Positions 1 to 17,960 of a DNA stretch of 64,000 nt are shown in pieces. The stretch spans positions 4,816,501-4,880,500 of the forward strand of contig NC_036444.1 of assembly GCF_002775205.1 (NCBI RefSeq). Direction: 5' to 3'. Positions within the stretch are counted from its first letter, which is position 1, and each line of letters opens with the position of its first letter. The position numbers were made by a program, and so were the translations under genes. A model generated the notes under the pieces. It saw only the letters and a program-made list of their open reading frames with translations. It did no database searches and was not told the origin of the DNA. Origin of the DNA: Xiphophorus maculatus. Lineage: Eukaryota > Chordata > Actinopteri > Cyprinodontiformes > Poeciliidae.

Positions 1-1024
1 GAAGTTAAAAATTTAAGCACTCATTTATAAGAACCACCAGGAACTTTGCAAAACATGTTCTCATTAATTCCTCATTTTTAATTTTGAGATTTATGTCATC
101 AAATATTGATTATATAAACAGAATAAAATTAGTTTTGCTGATATTAAGAGATATCTTGTTACAGTTGAACAAAGTATTTATTTGATGTAATTCTGCATTT
201 ACTATTTCCTCCAGTTCCAAAGCACTTGTCTGTGGAAAAAACTGGTTTGTATCAGCAGCAAAAATAACTTTATGACATATTTTTAAAAGACCTTAGGAAG
301 CCATTAATAAATTATGAAAAGTAATGGTCCCAAGATTGTTATAAAGAGAAAATTTCTTGTTATGAGATAACTTTCTCTCTTCCTGAGTCAGAAAATAATT
401 CTGAATCTGAGCAGATACCTTATTCTAAAACACAACTGCTTTCTATGCCAAAACCTAAGAGACAAGTGCTTTGTAAAGTTAGGATGTATATATGAACTGA
501 AAATGTCTGAATGTTAAATATGAACCTAACTGACATAATTCAGCAGGTTTTGGTTGTTTCGGTGGTATTTTCTTCTCGGTGATGCAGAATCCATGCAGCC
601 TGCAGCTGGAAGGATGCTGCTCTTTAATGGTGGAGCTTCAACCAGCAGAGGCGTCTATACAGCGCTGAGGCTCCCTGGCCTGCAGGGGGCGTCGCTCCAT
701 GCACAGTTGACAGCTAAAGTTCTCCAGGATGTCTGGGAGCTCCTGCTGAACTCAAAGTGTCTGTGGCACATTTTGCCTGTAGCTTTTTCTTCAAATTTGA
801 TAAGGTAGATTACTTTATCATCATGTGGTGTGTGATGATCGATACCCAAGCACTGGATCCAGTTAATATGAGGCTTATGCACAGTTTTCAGGGAAACACA
901 GCTCATATGCACATCTTCTCAAAAATATGCCAAATAGAGAGAAAATACGAAAGAGGCCAAATATGAAAATACACCCTCAGCACCAACAAACTGCATAATT
1001 CAAAACTGAAACTCAGCAGATTCA

Positions 1025-2630
1025 CTTTAAGGTGACCTATTTGCTTCCTTGAACAAGTTAGGGTAGATCTATGGTCTATACAAAACATGGTCTTTACATT
1101 TTTTGCACAAGTTCATTCTTAGAAAATGAACATTTGCCTATTTTGAGCTCCTTTTAGAATTAGCTTTTTTTAGGACCTCTTGTCACCATCCATCCATCCA
1201 TCCATCTTCTTCCGCTTATCCGAGGTCGGGTCGCGGGGGTAGCAGCTTCAGAAGGGAGGCCCAGACTTCCCTCTCCCCAGCCACTTCTTCTAGCTCCTCC
1301 GGGGGAATCCCGAGGCGTTCCCAGGCCAGCCGAGAGACATAGTCCCTCCAGCGTGTCCTGGGTCTTCCCCGGGGCCTCCTCCCGGTGGGACGTGCCCGGA
1401 ACACCTCACCAGGGAGGCGTCCAGGAGGCATCCTGACCAGATGCCCGAGCCACCTCAACTGGCTCCTCTCGATGTGAAGGAGCAGCGGCTCTACTCTGAG
1501 TCCCTCCCGGATGACTGAGCTTCTCACCCTATCTCTAAGGGAGAGCCCAGCCACCCTACGGAGAAAACCCATTTCGGCCGCTTGTATCCGCGATCTCGTT
1601 CTTTCGGTCATGACCCAAAGCTCATGACCATAGATGAGGGTGGGAACGTAGATCGACCGGTAAATCGAGAGCTTCGCTTTTTGGCTCAGCTCTCTCTTCA
1701 CCACGACGGACCGGTACAGCGCCCGCTTGACAGCAGACGCTGCGCCAATCCGCCTGTCGATCTCCCGCTCCCTTCTTCCCCCATTCGTGAACAAGATCCC
1801 GAGATACTTAAACTCCTCCACCTGGGGCAGGACACGCCCCCTGACCCGGAGAAGGCACTCTACCCTTTTCCGGCTCAAGACCATGGCCTCGGATTTGGAG
1901 GCACTGATCCCCATCCCGGCCGCTTCACACTCGGCTGCGAACCGCTCCAGCGAGAGCTGCAGATCACGATCTGATGAAGCCAAAAGGACCACATCGTCTG
2001 CGAAAAGCAGAGATGAGATCCTAAGGCCACCAAATCGGATCCCCTCAACACCTTGGCTGCGCCTAGAAATTCTGTCCATGAAAGTGATGAACAGAATCGG
2101 TGACAAAGGGCAGCCCTGGCGGAGTCCAACTCTCACCGGAAACGAGCCCGACTTACTGCCGGCAATGCGGACCAGACTCTGACACCGGTCATACAGGGAC
2201 CTGTCACTTTAAATGCAAATAAACTGCTGCTGGCCACGCCCCCAAACTCAACGTTTACACTGAAACCAATGTGCAATTATACAACCATACGCCTTTGAAA
2301 AGGAAAAGTGGAGCCTCCTGCACAATCAACAAGAATCCAGCAAGTGGTTTCTGGATGGTAAGTCAACAAAAAAACACTTGTCTTTTCCAGCAGCCATTGT
2401 ACAGCACAGACCCAGCTCTGCTGGGGTCGCCAGGCAATAGGCTGGGCTTCCCTGATTGGTGACATGAAGATTGTTTTTGAAATGGCTCATTTTCCAGACA
2501 CCAAAAATCATTAATTTATTGCCAAAAATAATAGCTGGGTGTTTATATTAAGTACTTGGGCTGTTTTTAGAAGCACTAGAAACCCAAATGGAAGTATAAA
2601 AACATGCAAACACACAATATAAAATTTGTG
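1025..2630 (+). mobile_element. family A element interrupted by the LINE
   Basis: Left part 1025-1186 (TTTAAGGTGACCTAT, TTCCTTGAACAAGTTAGG, up to CTTGTCAC) and right part 2203-2630 (TGTCACTTTAAATGCAAATA, GCTGCTGGCCACGCCCCC, up to TGGAAGTATAAAAACATGC) are continuous in the other copies of this family. The repeated TGTCAC at both edges of the LINE is a likely target-site duplication. Confidence 0.75.
1187..2203 (-). mobile_element. 5'-truncated RTE/Rex3-like LINE, 3' part
   Basis: A non-LTR retrotransposon remnant. An open frame (2136-1216, and open to about 2200) codes the last part of a reverse transcriptase: GLRQGCPLSPILF, the FADD active-site motif (FADDVVLLASS) and FKYLGILFTN. A C-terminal region with YGHELWVMTERTRSRIQAAE and RPRGRPRTRWRDYV follows. 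The stop lies 12 bp from a (GATG)n tail (about 1187-1204), the 3' end typical of fish RTE/Rex3 elements. The endonuclease and N-terminal RT are missing. The frame is undamaged, which suggests a recent insertion. It sits inside a family A repeat. Confidence 0.9.
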
Positions 2631-3390
2631 TAAACCAGTTTTCCACAGCATAGACTGTGTATCTGTAGCTGAATGGATGTGGGATGATGTGCAGATATGA
2701 TCACAAAGCATAACAACCCACAGAGCTGCTTCCTGCTGTCTAATGTTCAACAGTAAGGGTCACCATCTGTCAGCTGCCTGCAGGATGATCCACCTTCATT
2801 CGCACCTTCAGGCCGACACCAGACAGTCGTTCTGAACTGGGAAACCAGCAAGCGACACTTTGAATCCTCGTTTGTTCCCCTCGATCACTGCATGGGTCCA
2901 CAAATCATTAAATGTGTGAAGATCTCAGAGATTCTTCTGCATCATTACAGAAGAAAACTCTTTGAAAATGACATGAGATCAGACGTTGCACATATTGTTG
3001 GTCCTAAATTGCTTCCTGTTTTTTTTTTTTTTAAGAAAATGTGATCGTAATTAACTGATAAGTTTTATTTTTTGCATAAAATCTTTCCTCCATTTTCTAG
3101 ATGCTTTACTTTCATGGAATATTTCTGCTTGTGTCCTAATAATTATTGAAATTAAAACAAGCATTTCTGAAAGTATATGTTCCAAATTGGTAAAAAAAAA
3201 AAAGAACAACAAACAACACCTTCATTTTAAATTTTTTTTAAAGATTAGATATTTTCTCACATTTTTACAAATTGGTGTGTTTTAGAAAACATTCAGACAT
3301 GTTTGACCACTTATAAAAGAACCTGAAAATAATAATAATAAAGAAACAAAGCAAAGAAACATAGTTTGAGCCAAATTAACAGATTTTTGG

Positions 3391-3478
3391 ACTAAACTAA
3401 ACTAAACTTAAACTAAACTAAACTAAACTAAACTAAACTAAACTAAAGTAAAAACTAAACTAAACTAAACTAAACTAA
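3391..3478. repeat. (AAACT)n array
   Basis: About 16 copies of AAACT/ACTAA with two interruptions. Confidence 0.9.
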
Positions 3479-5568
3479 TACTTAGAAAGTATTGAAAAAA
3501 AGACAAAAGTTCAGAATCTGTAATATAAATGTAGATGAAACTACATGTTTTGATGTTGTGATAGTTCAGAAATGAACAATTAGACAATAATATTTTTTGA
3601 GGAAAAGGGATATACATTACTATATAATGATGTAAATCATTTTAAATATTGCTGTGGTGGATATTAAAAACATTCTCCATGCTGGAAAGCAAATACAAAT
3701 TGAGGATGAAATATTGCAGTGTTTAAAAAGCAGCAACGGGACAGAATTTTTTGGAGTCTTGGGTCTAAATGGCCGTTTTGGTCTAATTTTGAATTTACCC
3801 TTATATTTTCACCATAAAAAGTATTTACCTTACCTTGTTTGGTATCATTATTTTCAGAACATCCTAAACTTTGTGATTTTACAGTGTTTGTTTCATTTTG
3901 ACAAAATTTATTATCACATTGGAGCAAAAAACACACACAGAAACATGACGTCATGCCCGCCACAGGGCGGGCGTCGACCTTAAAAGGACTGTTTTTATTA
4001 AATAATAAAATAACAGCAACAAAAATTTTAATTTAGGAATAACGTTGAACCAGTTCATCATTGGCAGTAAGATCTAGTAAATGTGTTTAGTTGTAAAGTT
4101 TAATTGTAATTTTTGAGCCATTGCTGTATTATTTATTCATTCTGTCACACATGAAAGTCAGATAAGAGAACAGTTTGAAGATTAACAGTGCTTGTAACTT
4201 AGCCACCAGCAGGGGGCGATCAAAGCAAAGCAGAATCCAAACCTGGCCTCCTTATTTAAATATAAATACGAGATTTAAAAAGTTCTGGTCATCATCTCCT
4301 GTTGTTCTTTTTTAACTCAAGAATAAAAAGGGTTTTGCTGTATTTATATAGTTTAAAATGTTCTATTAGAGAAATATGATCAGCTTTTCTTTCTGCTACT
4401 CAATAACTTTAACATGAAAAGAATAACTGTTGGACATTATTAGCATTGAATGGAAAGAGACAGAATGCAACTTTCTCTCTTCCTTTCTTTGTTTTCATGT
4501 TGAAGAAAAAACTTCAGCTCTGCAGTATCCACTCTGGATTTCAGCTCCAACTAATTCATATTGGTTCTGGAAAACAGGAATTTCTGATCTCCAAATCAGT
4601 TTATTTTGAAAATAATTACACTTTTTGCTTTTAAATTACTAAACAATCAAGGCCATTCTTACCTATCTGGCCTCATATTCTATTGAAAAAAACACAAGGT
4701 CCAGAGCAAACTGATTCCCAGGTCTAAACTTAAAATCTCAGGGTTACAGCGTCTTCTCTGCTGAAGGTCCACAGATTCTGGAAGTGGTTTGCCTCTAAAT
4801 ATTAGATCTGCACAAACACTGGAACATTTTATATCTCTGGTGAAGGAACATGACAATGGCCTGACTGTTGACCTAAACATTTTTGTTTTTATTGTTTTGT
4901 GTTTCAATTCTCAATTACATTTTATTCCAGTAATGATCATAAATTTTATTTTTGTTGCATCTTAGTTTGTGAAGCACTTTGTGCACCATGAATATTGGAA
5001 ATGCATGATATAAATAAACTTAAACTTTACCAGAACTAGCACATAAAATAACTAACTAGAAGTACATAAGCAACAAAAAGGCCTGTAATGTTTTCTGTTG
5101 TGGTGAAGTCTACTGATTAATAAATGGTTTGCAAACAAATAATGAGTTTAATTGATTTCTCACAGCTTTATGATTTCACTATTTTGTACTTGATTATAAA
5201 CACTCATGATGTCTTCTTTAATAAGCTTCAAAACTTAAATAGGCTTCTTTTATGAGAGACTGCAAATTAAAATATTAATCTTTTAATAATTATTGATTTA
5301 TAAATAACTGATTTCTGTCAGTTCTATAAAAGTGACACAATTAAAGGAAAAATAAAAAATATAGCAGTGGCATATTTGCACATTTCTTTGGTGCAACGTG
5401 AAAGAAAATTTGCACACGAAACTTCAAAAATTCACATTACTGCATGACTTCTGACTTCAATTTCCATATTTATTTAGATTCAGAGGCTCTGATTTGCGAC
5501 CAGACTGCAGTGAACAGAGGGTCAAACAGTGGGGATGGGAAGCAGAGCAGACTGGTTTGCTGCAGCAG

Positions 5569-5810
5569 TCACTGGGGACACTGGTGTATTTTTAGGGCCA
5601 GCATGTTGCGAGAAGCCGCCCGCTGGTTGGCGCGCCTGTCCAGCTGCCGGAGGAGCCGCATGGCGGGAGGGTTGAGTGGCATCACCACCAGACGTCTGTC
5701 GGTCCTGGGGGTTGGACGGCCCACGGCTGGGCCCCTTGCTGGCTCGCCAAGATGCTCGCTGTCGTTTGACGGCATTTAGGTCGCTGTAAACACGCAGCTG
5801 GAAGTAAGAA
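5569..5810 (-). pseudogene. possible coding fragment, unidentified
   Basis: A GC-rich island in AT-rich DNA. On the minus strand a TTCTTACTTCCAG acceptor (about 5800) leads into two overlapping open frames. One ends CPQ-stop and includes a basic amphipathic stretch (NPPAMRLLRQLDRRANQRAA); the other runs to about 5522. Neither matches a family I recognise. It could be a gene relic, a transposon piece, or chance in GC-rich sequence. Confidence 0.2.
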
Positions 5811-5877
5811 GAGGTAGGGAGGCGGTATGGAGCCACTGAGGGGAGTGTTAGAGAAAGTTTGAGACGCTTACACGAGT

Positions 5878-5918
5878 CCCCCAATTAGCATCCAGTATTT
5901 ACGGACGCTAATTGGGGG
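5878..5918. repeat. 16-bp inverted repeat
   Basis: CCCCCAATTAGCATCC and, after a 9-nt loop, GGACGCTAATTGGGGG; 15 of 16 positions pair, and the exception is G/T compatible. Confidence 0.85.
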
Positions 5919-6094
5919 AGAAGTTTCATGTTCACGTACAAGACAACTGGAATCAGCTGTAGTTGTCATGCCAGGCCACTATATGGCGCTGTGGTTTTAG
6001 CACGTGATTGAACGCGCATGCGTTTTTGACCCCTAGCTTCCACCGTACAAGCTCCCACCCAACAAAGTACGTGCTGCTAAGTAAGATTAGCACT

Positions 6095-6600
6095 AGGTCA
6101 ACATCTTTTTACTCAAGAAAAAGTAAAAATTTGCCATCCAAGAAATGACTCAAGAGTAAAAACGTATGGTAAAAAGTCTACTCAAGTACCGAGTAACTGA
6201 TCAAATTATCGATCATTTAATATTTAAAAAATTACATAATCACACAGACCAAAAGTGGAAATGTTGATATTTTAAGGACAAAAATGACAATAATTCATAT
6301 AAAGAACAAAGAATAATAAATTTGGAAAGTTATATTTTTTCCAATTCAGTTTCTTTCAATATAAAACTTATGAAACTTTAACAAAAACTGCAGGTGTCTG
6401 TGTTTGGTGAGTTTTTGGTTACAACATGTTTGTTCTTCATTCGGTGTAGTCACAGAGGGTGGAGTATAAAGACATTTTACTAAAGTAACAATAGCAATAC
6501 TTCATAATAAAAGGACTCAAGTAAAAGTAATAAGTACAGCAGAGTGAAAACACTCCTACTCAAGTAAATATAGCTGATTAAATGTAACTGTTAACTATCC
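6095..6600 (-). repeat. family C dispersed repeat
   Basis: Reverse orientation copy of the family with TACTCAAGTA, GAGTAACTGA and AAGTAAAAGTAATAAGTA motifs; related copies lie at 31578-32075, 44218-44345 and 46236-46770. Confidence 0.6.
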
Positions 6601-8090
6601 AACTCTGATCAACAGCAACCCGTCTCCCGTGAAAGAATTGCTCATGTACGAATTGAATAGTCAATATTCAATATATATTGAGTATTCACTGATCTACGAT
6701 TCAGAACAGCCCAGCATTCTGGGAGATGTAGTCTTAGGAAATGCTTTAAGCTATCAAGCTAGTTTGGTGGAATCAACTAACTCACTCGCTCTTTGGTTAC
6801 CTAGCAACTTACTCGCCCTTTGGTTACCTAGCAACAGCCCCTTGAGTAACTTGCTCAGAAGCAGTTGAAAAGTTTTGCTGCCATGCCTTTTAAAAATAAA
6901 CGGTATGGAGTAAAAACTGTGGATAAAAGAGGAAAGGTCCTGCCACCAGTTTGACAATATTTTATTTATTTAAAACAAAAAGCTAATCAGTAATTATTGA
7001 TATTGGCTGATATGAAACGCTTATATTGGGATAAGTTCTTCAGCTAATATCTTATAGCCCTATACATTTACATAATCTTACAACAGATATTTACTATCAA
7101 GAATTATTACTGCTCTTTTTACAACAGGTATTGTTATATATGTGGCTCTAATTACATTTTATCTATCTGGACTGAGGGAGAAAATGTCTCTGGATTGTAA
7201 AGACGCGCTATAAAAGCCGAGCGGTCCGAAACAGTATGGCTCTCGCTGTTTGTTGGATGAGGAAGTGGGGATTCAAGACTATTTGCTGTCAAAGATGTAA
7301 GGAAAAAATATAAAAAATTCAGCGTTTGTATTTTTTCTGAAGACAGAAGGTTGCGGCTTCACTCTGAAACTTTACACTGTGATGGACAGCACTGTGTTAA
7401 ATATATTTTCTATTCACCAGGAAATTCTGGATCCTGTCAGTGAATGAAATCAGTCAAAATCTGATCAGAGAGGTTAAACTGTGAGTGGATCTCATCCACC
7501 TTGAAGAACTAAACTGTTTTATACTAATTACGGCAATCAGTCAAGTATTTATTCCACCTTCTCCGAGTTGTGCTGATGTGGAGCAGATTTATTTTCTGTG
7601 AGGCTTGTTTTGTTTGTGTTACTGAACAAATCATTTAACATGTATACCAGAGGAGATTTTCATGAGCGCAGCTCGACTGTTAAAGCTGCGTTCAAAGCTC
7701 CCGGGAGGATCTTCTCGACCTTCACACCTCGGTTTGGTTTTAACGGATCGATACCTTCGGTTTCCTCTGATCAGTGCCTGCGTTGCTCATGGATTATTTA
7801 CTGATGTTGGTCTTACCTGCAGCCAGTCAATAATTCAGACTGAAAACCTCAGTCCTGCTGAGGATTCCTGGATTATTATTATTTACTGGTAAACTAAATT
7901 AATGCTAAAAGAGGAAATATGAAAACTTTGATTTGTAAAACTGCATGAACCCAGATGCGACACATGGCTATGGAAAACAAATTGATTTCACAATTTGTTT
8001 GAAACCATTAAAACTGCAAAAAACCATCAGATTAAAATCTGATTTGATTTATTTAACACCTGAACAATAACTGACTGAAAACAACTGTTT
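6600..8090. other. no gene recognised
   Basis: Contains two close copies of CTTTGGTTACCTAGCAAC (6790-6840), which echo the GTTGCTAGGTAAC core of family A, then unassigned DNA. Confidence 0.5.
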
Positions 8091-8099
8091 ATCAACTCA

Positions 8100-8540
8100 A
8101 TGTCAGATGTGTTCAGAATTAGGATTCTGCTCAGAATCTATAAGTTTTTGAAATCTAGAACTTTTTGAGAATCAGGATCCTGTTCAGAGTCAGGAATGTG
8201 GTCGACATCCGAAATCTCTCAGGAAAGAGTTCAAATTATGACATATTTTCAGAATCAGGACTGAGTTTAAAACCAGAAATCAAGAATCTGAATTTAGATT
8301 CAAGAATCTTTTGACAATATAAAATTTTTTCAGTCAGGATCTAGAAATCACGCAACTTGTTGAGAATCCGGAATCTGTTCAGAATATCAAATTTATTCAC
8401 AGTCAGGATCTAGAAACTCTTCCAAATCAAAGTACTTGTTGATATTCAGGAATCTGTTCAAAATATCAAATTTGTTCTGAATCCTGAATCTATTGAAGAT
8501 CTGGAAACTTGTCAGGACCAGGAACCTGTTCAGGGTTAAG
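8100..8540. repeat. degenerate repeat of GAATCAGGAATCTGTTCA
   Basis: Many diverged, partly palindromic copies of AGAATC/GATTC-containing 15-25 bp units; a second patch lies at 8815-8905 and a similar one at 46800-47040 in sowah. Confidence 0.55.
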
Positions 8541-8550
8541 ACAAAAGGCC

Positions 8551-8807
8551 CAAAACACAAAATATTACAGAGTATTTTTGTTTAGATTTTAGTTCAAATA
8601 CCTCAGTACACTTGAAATAAAACAAAACTAACTTACAAGTAACATTTGAGCAAGATATAATCTGGTTTTAAGGCAATAATTTTGTAATATTGATGTAAAG
8701 GTTTTGGTTCCACTGACTTATAACATGAGAAAAGTATCTTCTTTCAAGTGTAATGAGATATTTTCACCAAAAATAGTTGGTGTGCTAAATTTTGTGTTTT
8801 TGCAGTG
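8551..8807. repeat. family B palindromic element, partial
   Basis: Begins CAAAACACAAAATATTAC, ends TTTGTGTTTTTGCAGTG. The two halves are inverted copies. Confidence 0.75.
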
Positions 8808-9117
8808 TTTCTGGAATCTATTCCGAATCAACAGTCTGAGATTCAGGAATCTGTTCAGAATCTGAATAGAGCGATTGATCTGTTCATTCAATCTTTTCAG
8901 AATCAAGAATCAGAGTTCGGCATCAATCCAGATCAGATTAAATCTAGATTAAAACTGGAACAAAAACTATAGAAAAATCTGTTTCAAGGGAAGAAAAATG
9001 TGAGAAATGAAGGTTTTATTTTAAATTATGGCCCAATGTTCAGTAAACATTTTGAGTCTACTGAACAGAGCTGCACAATTAGACCTGCAGATGTTTGTTA
9101 AACAGCCGGTAGTTGAA

Positions 9118-9503
9118 GGCAAAAACAGAAAATCTTGCCAGGTATTTTGGTTTAGTTTGTAGTGAAAATATCTTAGCACACCTGAAATAAGACAAAACTA
9201 ACTTAAAAGTAACTTTCTAGGCAAGATATAGAAGCTTGTTTTAAGTAAATATATCCTTAATATTGAAAAATACTTGTTCCATTGGCAGATAAATTAATTT
9301 ATAACCATGGAAAAATGTCTTGTTATAAGTGAAATAACCTGTCAACAGAACTAGTATTTGTTTTTAATCAGTATTAAGGAATTATCTACTTACACATATT
9401 TCTAAAAGGTTACTTTTACATTACTTTATTTCAAGTGTACTGAGATATTTTCACTATAAACTAGACCCAAAACTACTTGGTAAGATTTTCTGTTTTTGCA
9501 GTG
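9118..9503. repeat. family B palindromic element
   Basis: About 385 bp. Ends are GCAAAAACAGAAAATCTTGC and its reverse complement; the centre holds TTCCATTGGCAGAT and its diverged inverse. Confidence 0.8.
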
Positions 9504-10825
9504 AACAAAACATATCAGCTCAATTCAAAATCAAATTTGGATGGATGGATTTTTATCCGTCAGCCGATGATGCTGAGTCTGAACTGGCATTGAGTAACCG
9601 TCTCCCTCGCAGTGAGCAACACGTTTCACCACACAGAGACACTTTGGTGTTTCACATTTAAAACCACTCTGTGTTGAGCCACAGCAATTTAACACCTAGA
9701 GACAAGTTTTCATCCAGTTTGAAGCAAATGTTATTTTCCAGAAAACTGAAGTAGATCGTCTTTTTCTTTGAGGTTTAAAACTCTTAAAAGGAAAAATTCT
9801 GTAAAAACCAATAAATATTTAGTTTTGTGCTTTGTTTTGGGTCCAGTCGTTGGTTTTAAATGTACGCTCTGTTGGGAAAACTGAATTAGATTTTTTATTT
9901 CGAAGCCTTCTCAACCTGTCCTCCGTGAGTAGAAATAGCTGCTCAATTTGTTAAAACATTATTGATTTTCTGTGTTTTTAAATCAAGTTTATATAGTTGA
10001 AGTCATATTCAGACTATAAAATCATCACCTGTCAGACAGAAAACTTTACTTTAAAACTTTGATGCAGCAGGATCTCTCACCTGTGCTCGAATCTAACAGA
10101 TTGCCTGAATTGTAACATAAAAGGTTCAGTTTTGCAGATTTTTCAAATTTTATCTATTAAACAAATTTTTGAATTTTAAAGATTTTGGAAAATCTGGATT
10201 TTTTTTCACCAATACTTTGATTTCCATAATTCAGAGTGATGTCAGCGCGCCCAGAGCCGCCATCTTGTTTGACAATCGTTTTTTTACAGCTTCTGCTTAT
10301 TTGGACTTTGAATTCGGCTTAACTCTACGACAAAGTAGCAGTAGCAAATTTTTAAATTATGAGGATAAAGTCAGAATATTAGGAGAAGGAAGTAGTAATT
10401 TTATGAGAACTCTTGCACAAAAATACCAAAAAATCAAAATGAGGAATGTTGAACATCTTGTAAAGTAATACTATAGTATCGATTTCACAAAAAAGAAAAT
10501 ACTTAATCTTTTAACAGATGAATCAGCAAAAGTCCTGCTACTGATAGCATCAAATTATTATCAGTGTGACAGGACTTTGAAACAGCTGCCACATTAGATC
10601 TCAATAACTTTATAGAAGCAATTTTCTAATTAAGGCGACTTTTTCTCTTCTAATTTTCAGACTTTTTAATTTTTGCGTCTTTAATCTGCAACATCATAGT
10701 CACTAAACAATTTTTAGAAATTTAGTAGCCTGATTGTAATACTCCATTGTACAAGTCACGGGATGATTGAAATAAAACCAACTTTTTGAGAATATTTTCT
10801 TTCATTTGTATCGTTTTAATTTGAC
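9504..10825. other. no gene recognised
   Basis: AT-rich. The piece at 10729-10815 (GTAATACTCC, GATTGAAATAAAACCAAC) recurs at 37525-37620, a minor dispersed repeat. Confidence 0.5.
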
Positions 10826-11097
10826 CAATACTTCTTTAATATTGATGAAAATGATCTAGTTCCACCAGCAGATTATTTTACTTATAACATGGGAAAATAT
10901 CTTGTTACAAGTAGAATAATCTGCCAGTGGAACATAGGATGTTTTTTTAATCAATAATAAAGAATTATTTACTTAAAATAAGCTCCTTTATCTTGCTGAA
11001 AAGTTACTTGTAAGTTAGTTTTGTCTTATATCAAGTGTATTCAGATATTTGCCAAGAATCTAGACACAAAGTACTTGGTAATATTTTCTGTTTTTAA
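10826..11097. repeat. family B palindromic element, partial
   Basis: Starts inside the left half (TTTAATATTGATGAAAATGA) and runs to TAATATTTTCTGTTTTTAAT. Confidence 0.75.
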
Positions 11098-11305
11098 TTG
11101 TATTGCCCAGCAATACTTTATATTTATTAATATTTATCCGTTTTGTGTATTTTTTTATATTTCAGAAAACACAAACTCCAATAATGGCACATTGGTAACC
11201 CACAGCACTGATGCGTCGTTTTGGCCCTTTTGAAACTGATCTTTGCTTTAAAGAAGCAGCTTAATAAACTCGAATGATAAAAAAAATAATATGTGATCTA
11301 CTCTG

Positions 11306-11707
11306 CACTGCAAAATCGCACCAAATATTTTTGGTCTAGTTTCTTGTGCAAATACCTCACTAAACATGAAACAAGACAAAAGTAATGTACAAGTAACTAT
11401 TCAGCAAGAGGGAGTTTATTTTAAGTAAATGATTCTTTAATATTGATGGAAAAGTGCTAGCTCCACTGGCAGATTATTTTACTTATAACATGGGAAAATA
11501 TCTTGTTACAAGTAGAACAATCTGCAAGAGGAACTAGAACTTTTTCATCAATAATAAGGAATTATTTACGTAAAATAAGCTCCTATATTTTGCTGAAAAG
11601 CTAATTGTAAATTAGTTTTGTCTTAATTTAAGTACACTAAGATATTTGCACTAGAAACCAGATCAAAAATATTTGGTATGGTTTTGTGTTTTTCTGTTTT
11701 TGCAGTG
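11306..11707. repeat. family B palindromic element, full length
   Basis: From CACTGCAAAATCG to CTGTTTTTGCAGTG; about 400 bp with two inverted arms. Ends about 185 bp from the irx5 stop codon. Confidence 0.85.
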
Positions 11708-11769
11708 CGGCTGCGGGAACCTTCTGCCAACAAACGCAGGCGCTCACTTTCATCTTAATAAAACTATTT

Positions 11770-11775
11770 TTTAAT
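11770..11775 (-). terminator. candidate irx5 poly(A) signal
   Basis: ATTAAA on the minus strand about 115 nt past the irx5 stop codon. No AATAAA occurs on that strand before the family B palindrome that starts at 11707. This could be the signal, but a distal site beyond the repeat is equally possible. Confidence 0.3.
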
Positions 11776-11890
11776 CAATGACATGTCATGTTGGGTGCAG
11801 AAACGCACTACAAAGGTTACATCTGATCAACATAGAAAAGCTGTGAAACTGTCTCTGGGGGGTCAAAGTTCAGCAGGATTCTCTGAGCAG

Positions 11891-17031
<5,141 letters not shown>

Positions 17032-17059
17032 GACGGAGCCGGACACTTTTACGCACAGA

Positions 17060-17380
17060 CGAGCTCACATCGGAGAGTTTCCCCGCTCAGAAGGAGGAGA
17101 GCGCGGACAGGCGCATCCAGGAGCATCGCAGGTGCGTTCAGGTGCAGGCTGAGTTTCTGCAACCGCTTCTCCACTCCGGCTGCCGCGGAACCCACGGACA
17201 CACTGAAGACACGCAAAGGGAGGAGAGGCTGAGCTCCTCCTCCTCCTCAGACACGCACCTCCTCCACTTTCTGACGCTCCCGCCTCAGCAGACCCATGCA
17301 CTTAGGAGAACACCTGAGTCCCGGACAAAGCTTTGTGGTTCCCAACCTGAGGTTCGGGGACTCTGGGTTTAGCTCCTAGC
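17060..17380 (-). promoter_or_regulatory. GC-rich irx5 5' UTR/promoter region
   Basis: A locally GC-rich, CpG-containing block directly upstream of the irx5 start codon, in contrast to the AT-rich surroundings. No TATA box at a clear position. Its role is inferred from position and composition. Confidence 0.5.
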
Positions 17381-17589
17381 AGGGAAGGAGGTCAATTTCT
17401 TTCTTTCAAACTTTCAAAAGAAAGTTTTTCAAAACTTTCCTTTGAAAATAAAAATCTGTTTCATAATTAAAAAGTGTTATGAGCTAAACCCGCAGCTATC
17501 ACTAAACATCAATTCAATTAAAAAATATATTTTACTTATAAGTGCTGAAAAGGTTAATTTATAATGTCATCAAACACAGAATATGGAAA

Positions 17590-17960
17590 GAGTGACAACA
17601 GAGTGATGCAGATACAGGAAAAGAGCTACTGTCACAAGTTTCTGTGATGCAAATGGTGCATTCAGTGAACATGGAAAAAAGAATGTTGCATTCACTGTCA
17701 CAATGGAACAAAATGCTCCACTCACTTTTCTTACTTAATTCGCTGAACTCACTGTAGTTGCTGGTAAGAAAGATGCTGCATTCACAGTCTTTATTGGACA
17801 AAATGCTGATTGTCATCATTGAGCATAATTATATTTTCACTGCTTTTGCCAAACAAAATGCAACGTTTACTGTCATCAGGGAAAAAATGCTACAGCCATT
17901 ACCATCTAGATGTTAACATGGAAGAAAATGCTGTAGTTAATATAATTGTTTAACAAAATA
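17590..17960. repeat. degenerate minisatellite
   Basis: Repeated variants of AATGCTGCATTCACTGTCA separated by ATGGAA/AAAAA spacers, roughly 45-60 bp apart, upstream of irx5. Confidence 0.6.

Larger units (their letters stand above)
2631..5870. other. AT-rich DNA with no gene
   Basis: Apart from the AAACT array, it holds a CRE-like TGACGTCA (3946-3953) beside a short GC hairpin (3955-3972), and a GC-rich possible coding fragment at 5569-5810. No other structure was recognised. Confidence 0.5.

Noticed and set aside
1582..2182. plus-strand open frames over 1.6-2.2 kb
   Set aside because: They are antisense shadows of the LINE reverse-transcriptase frame on the minus strand.
17065..17372. open frames on both strands over the irx5 upstream region
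   Set aside because: Explained by GC-rich promoter and 5' UTR sequence.
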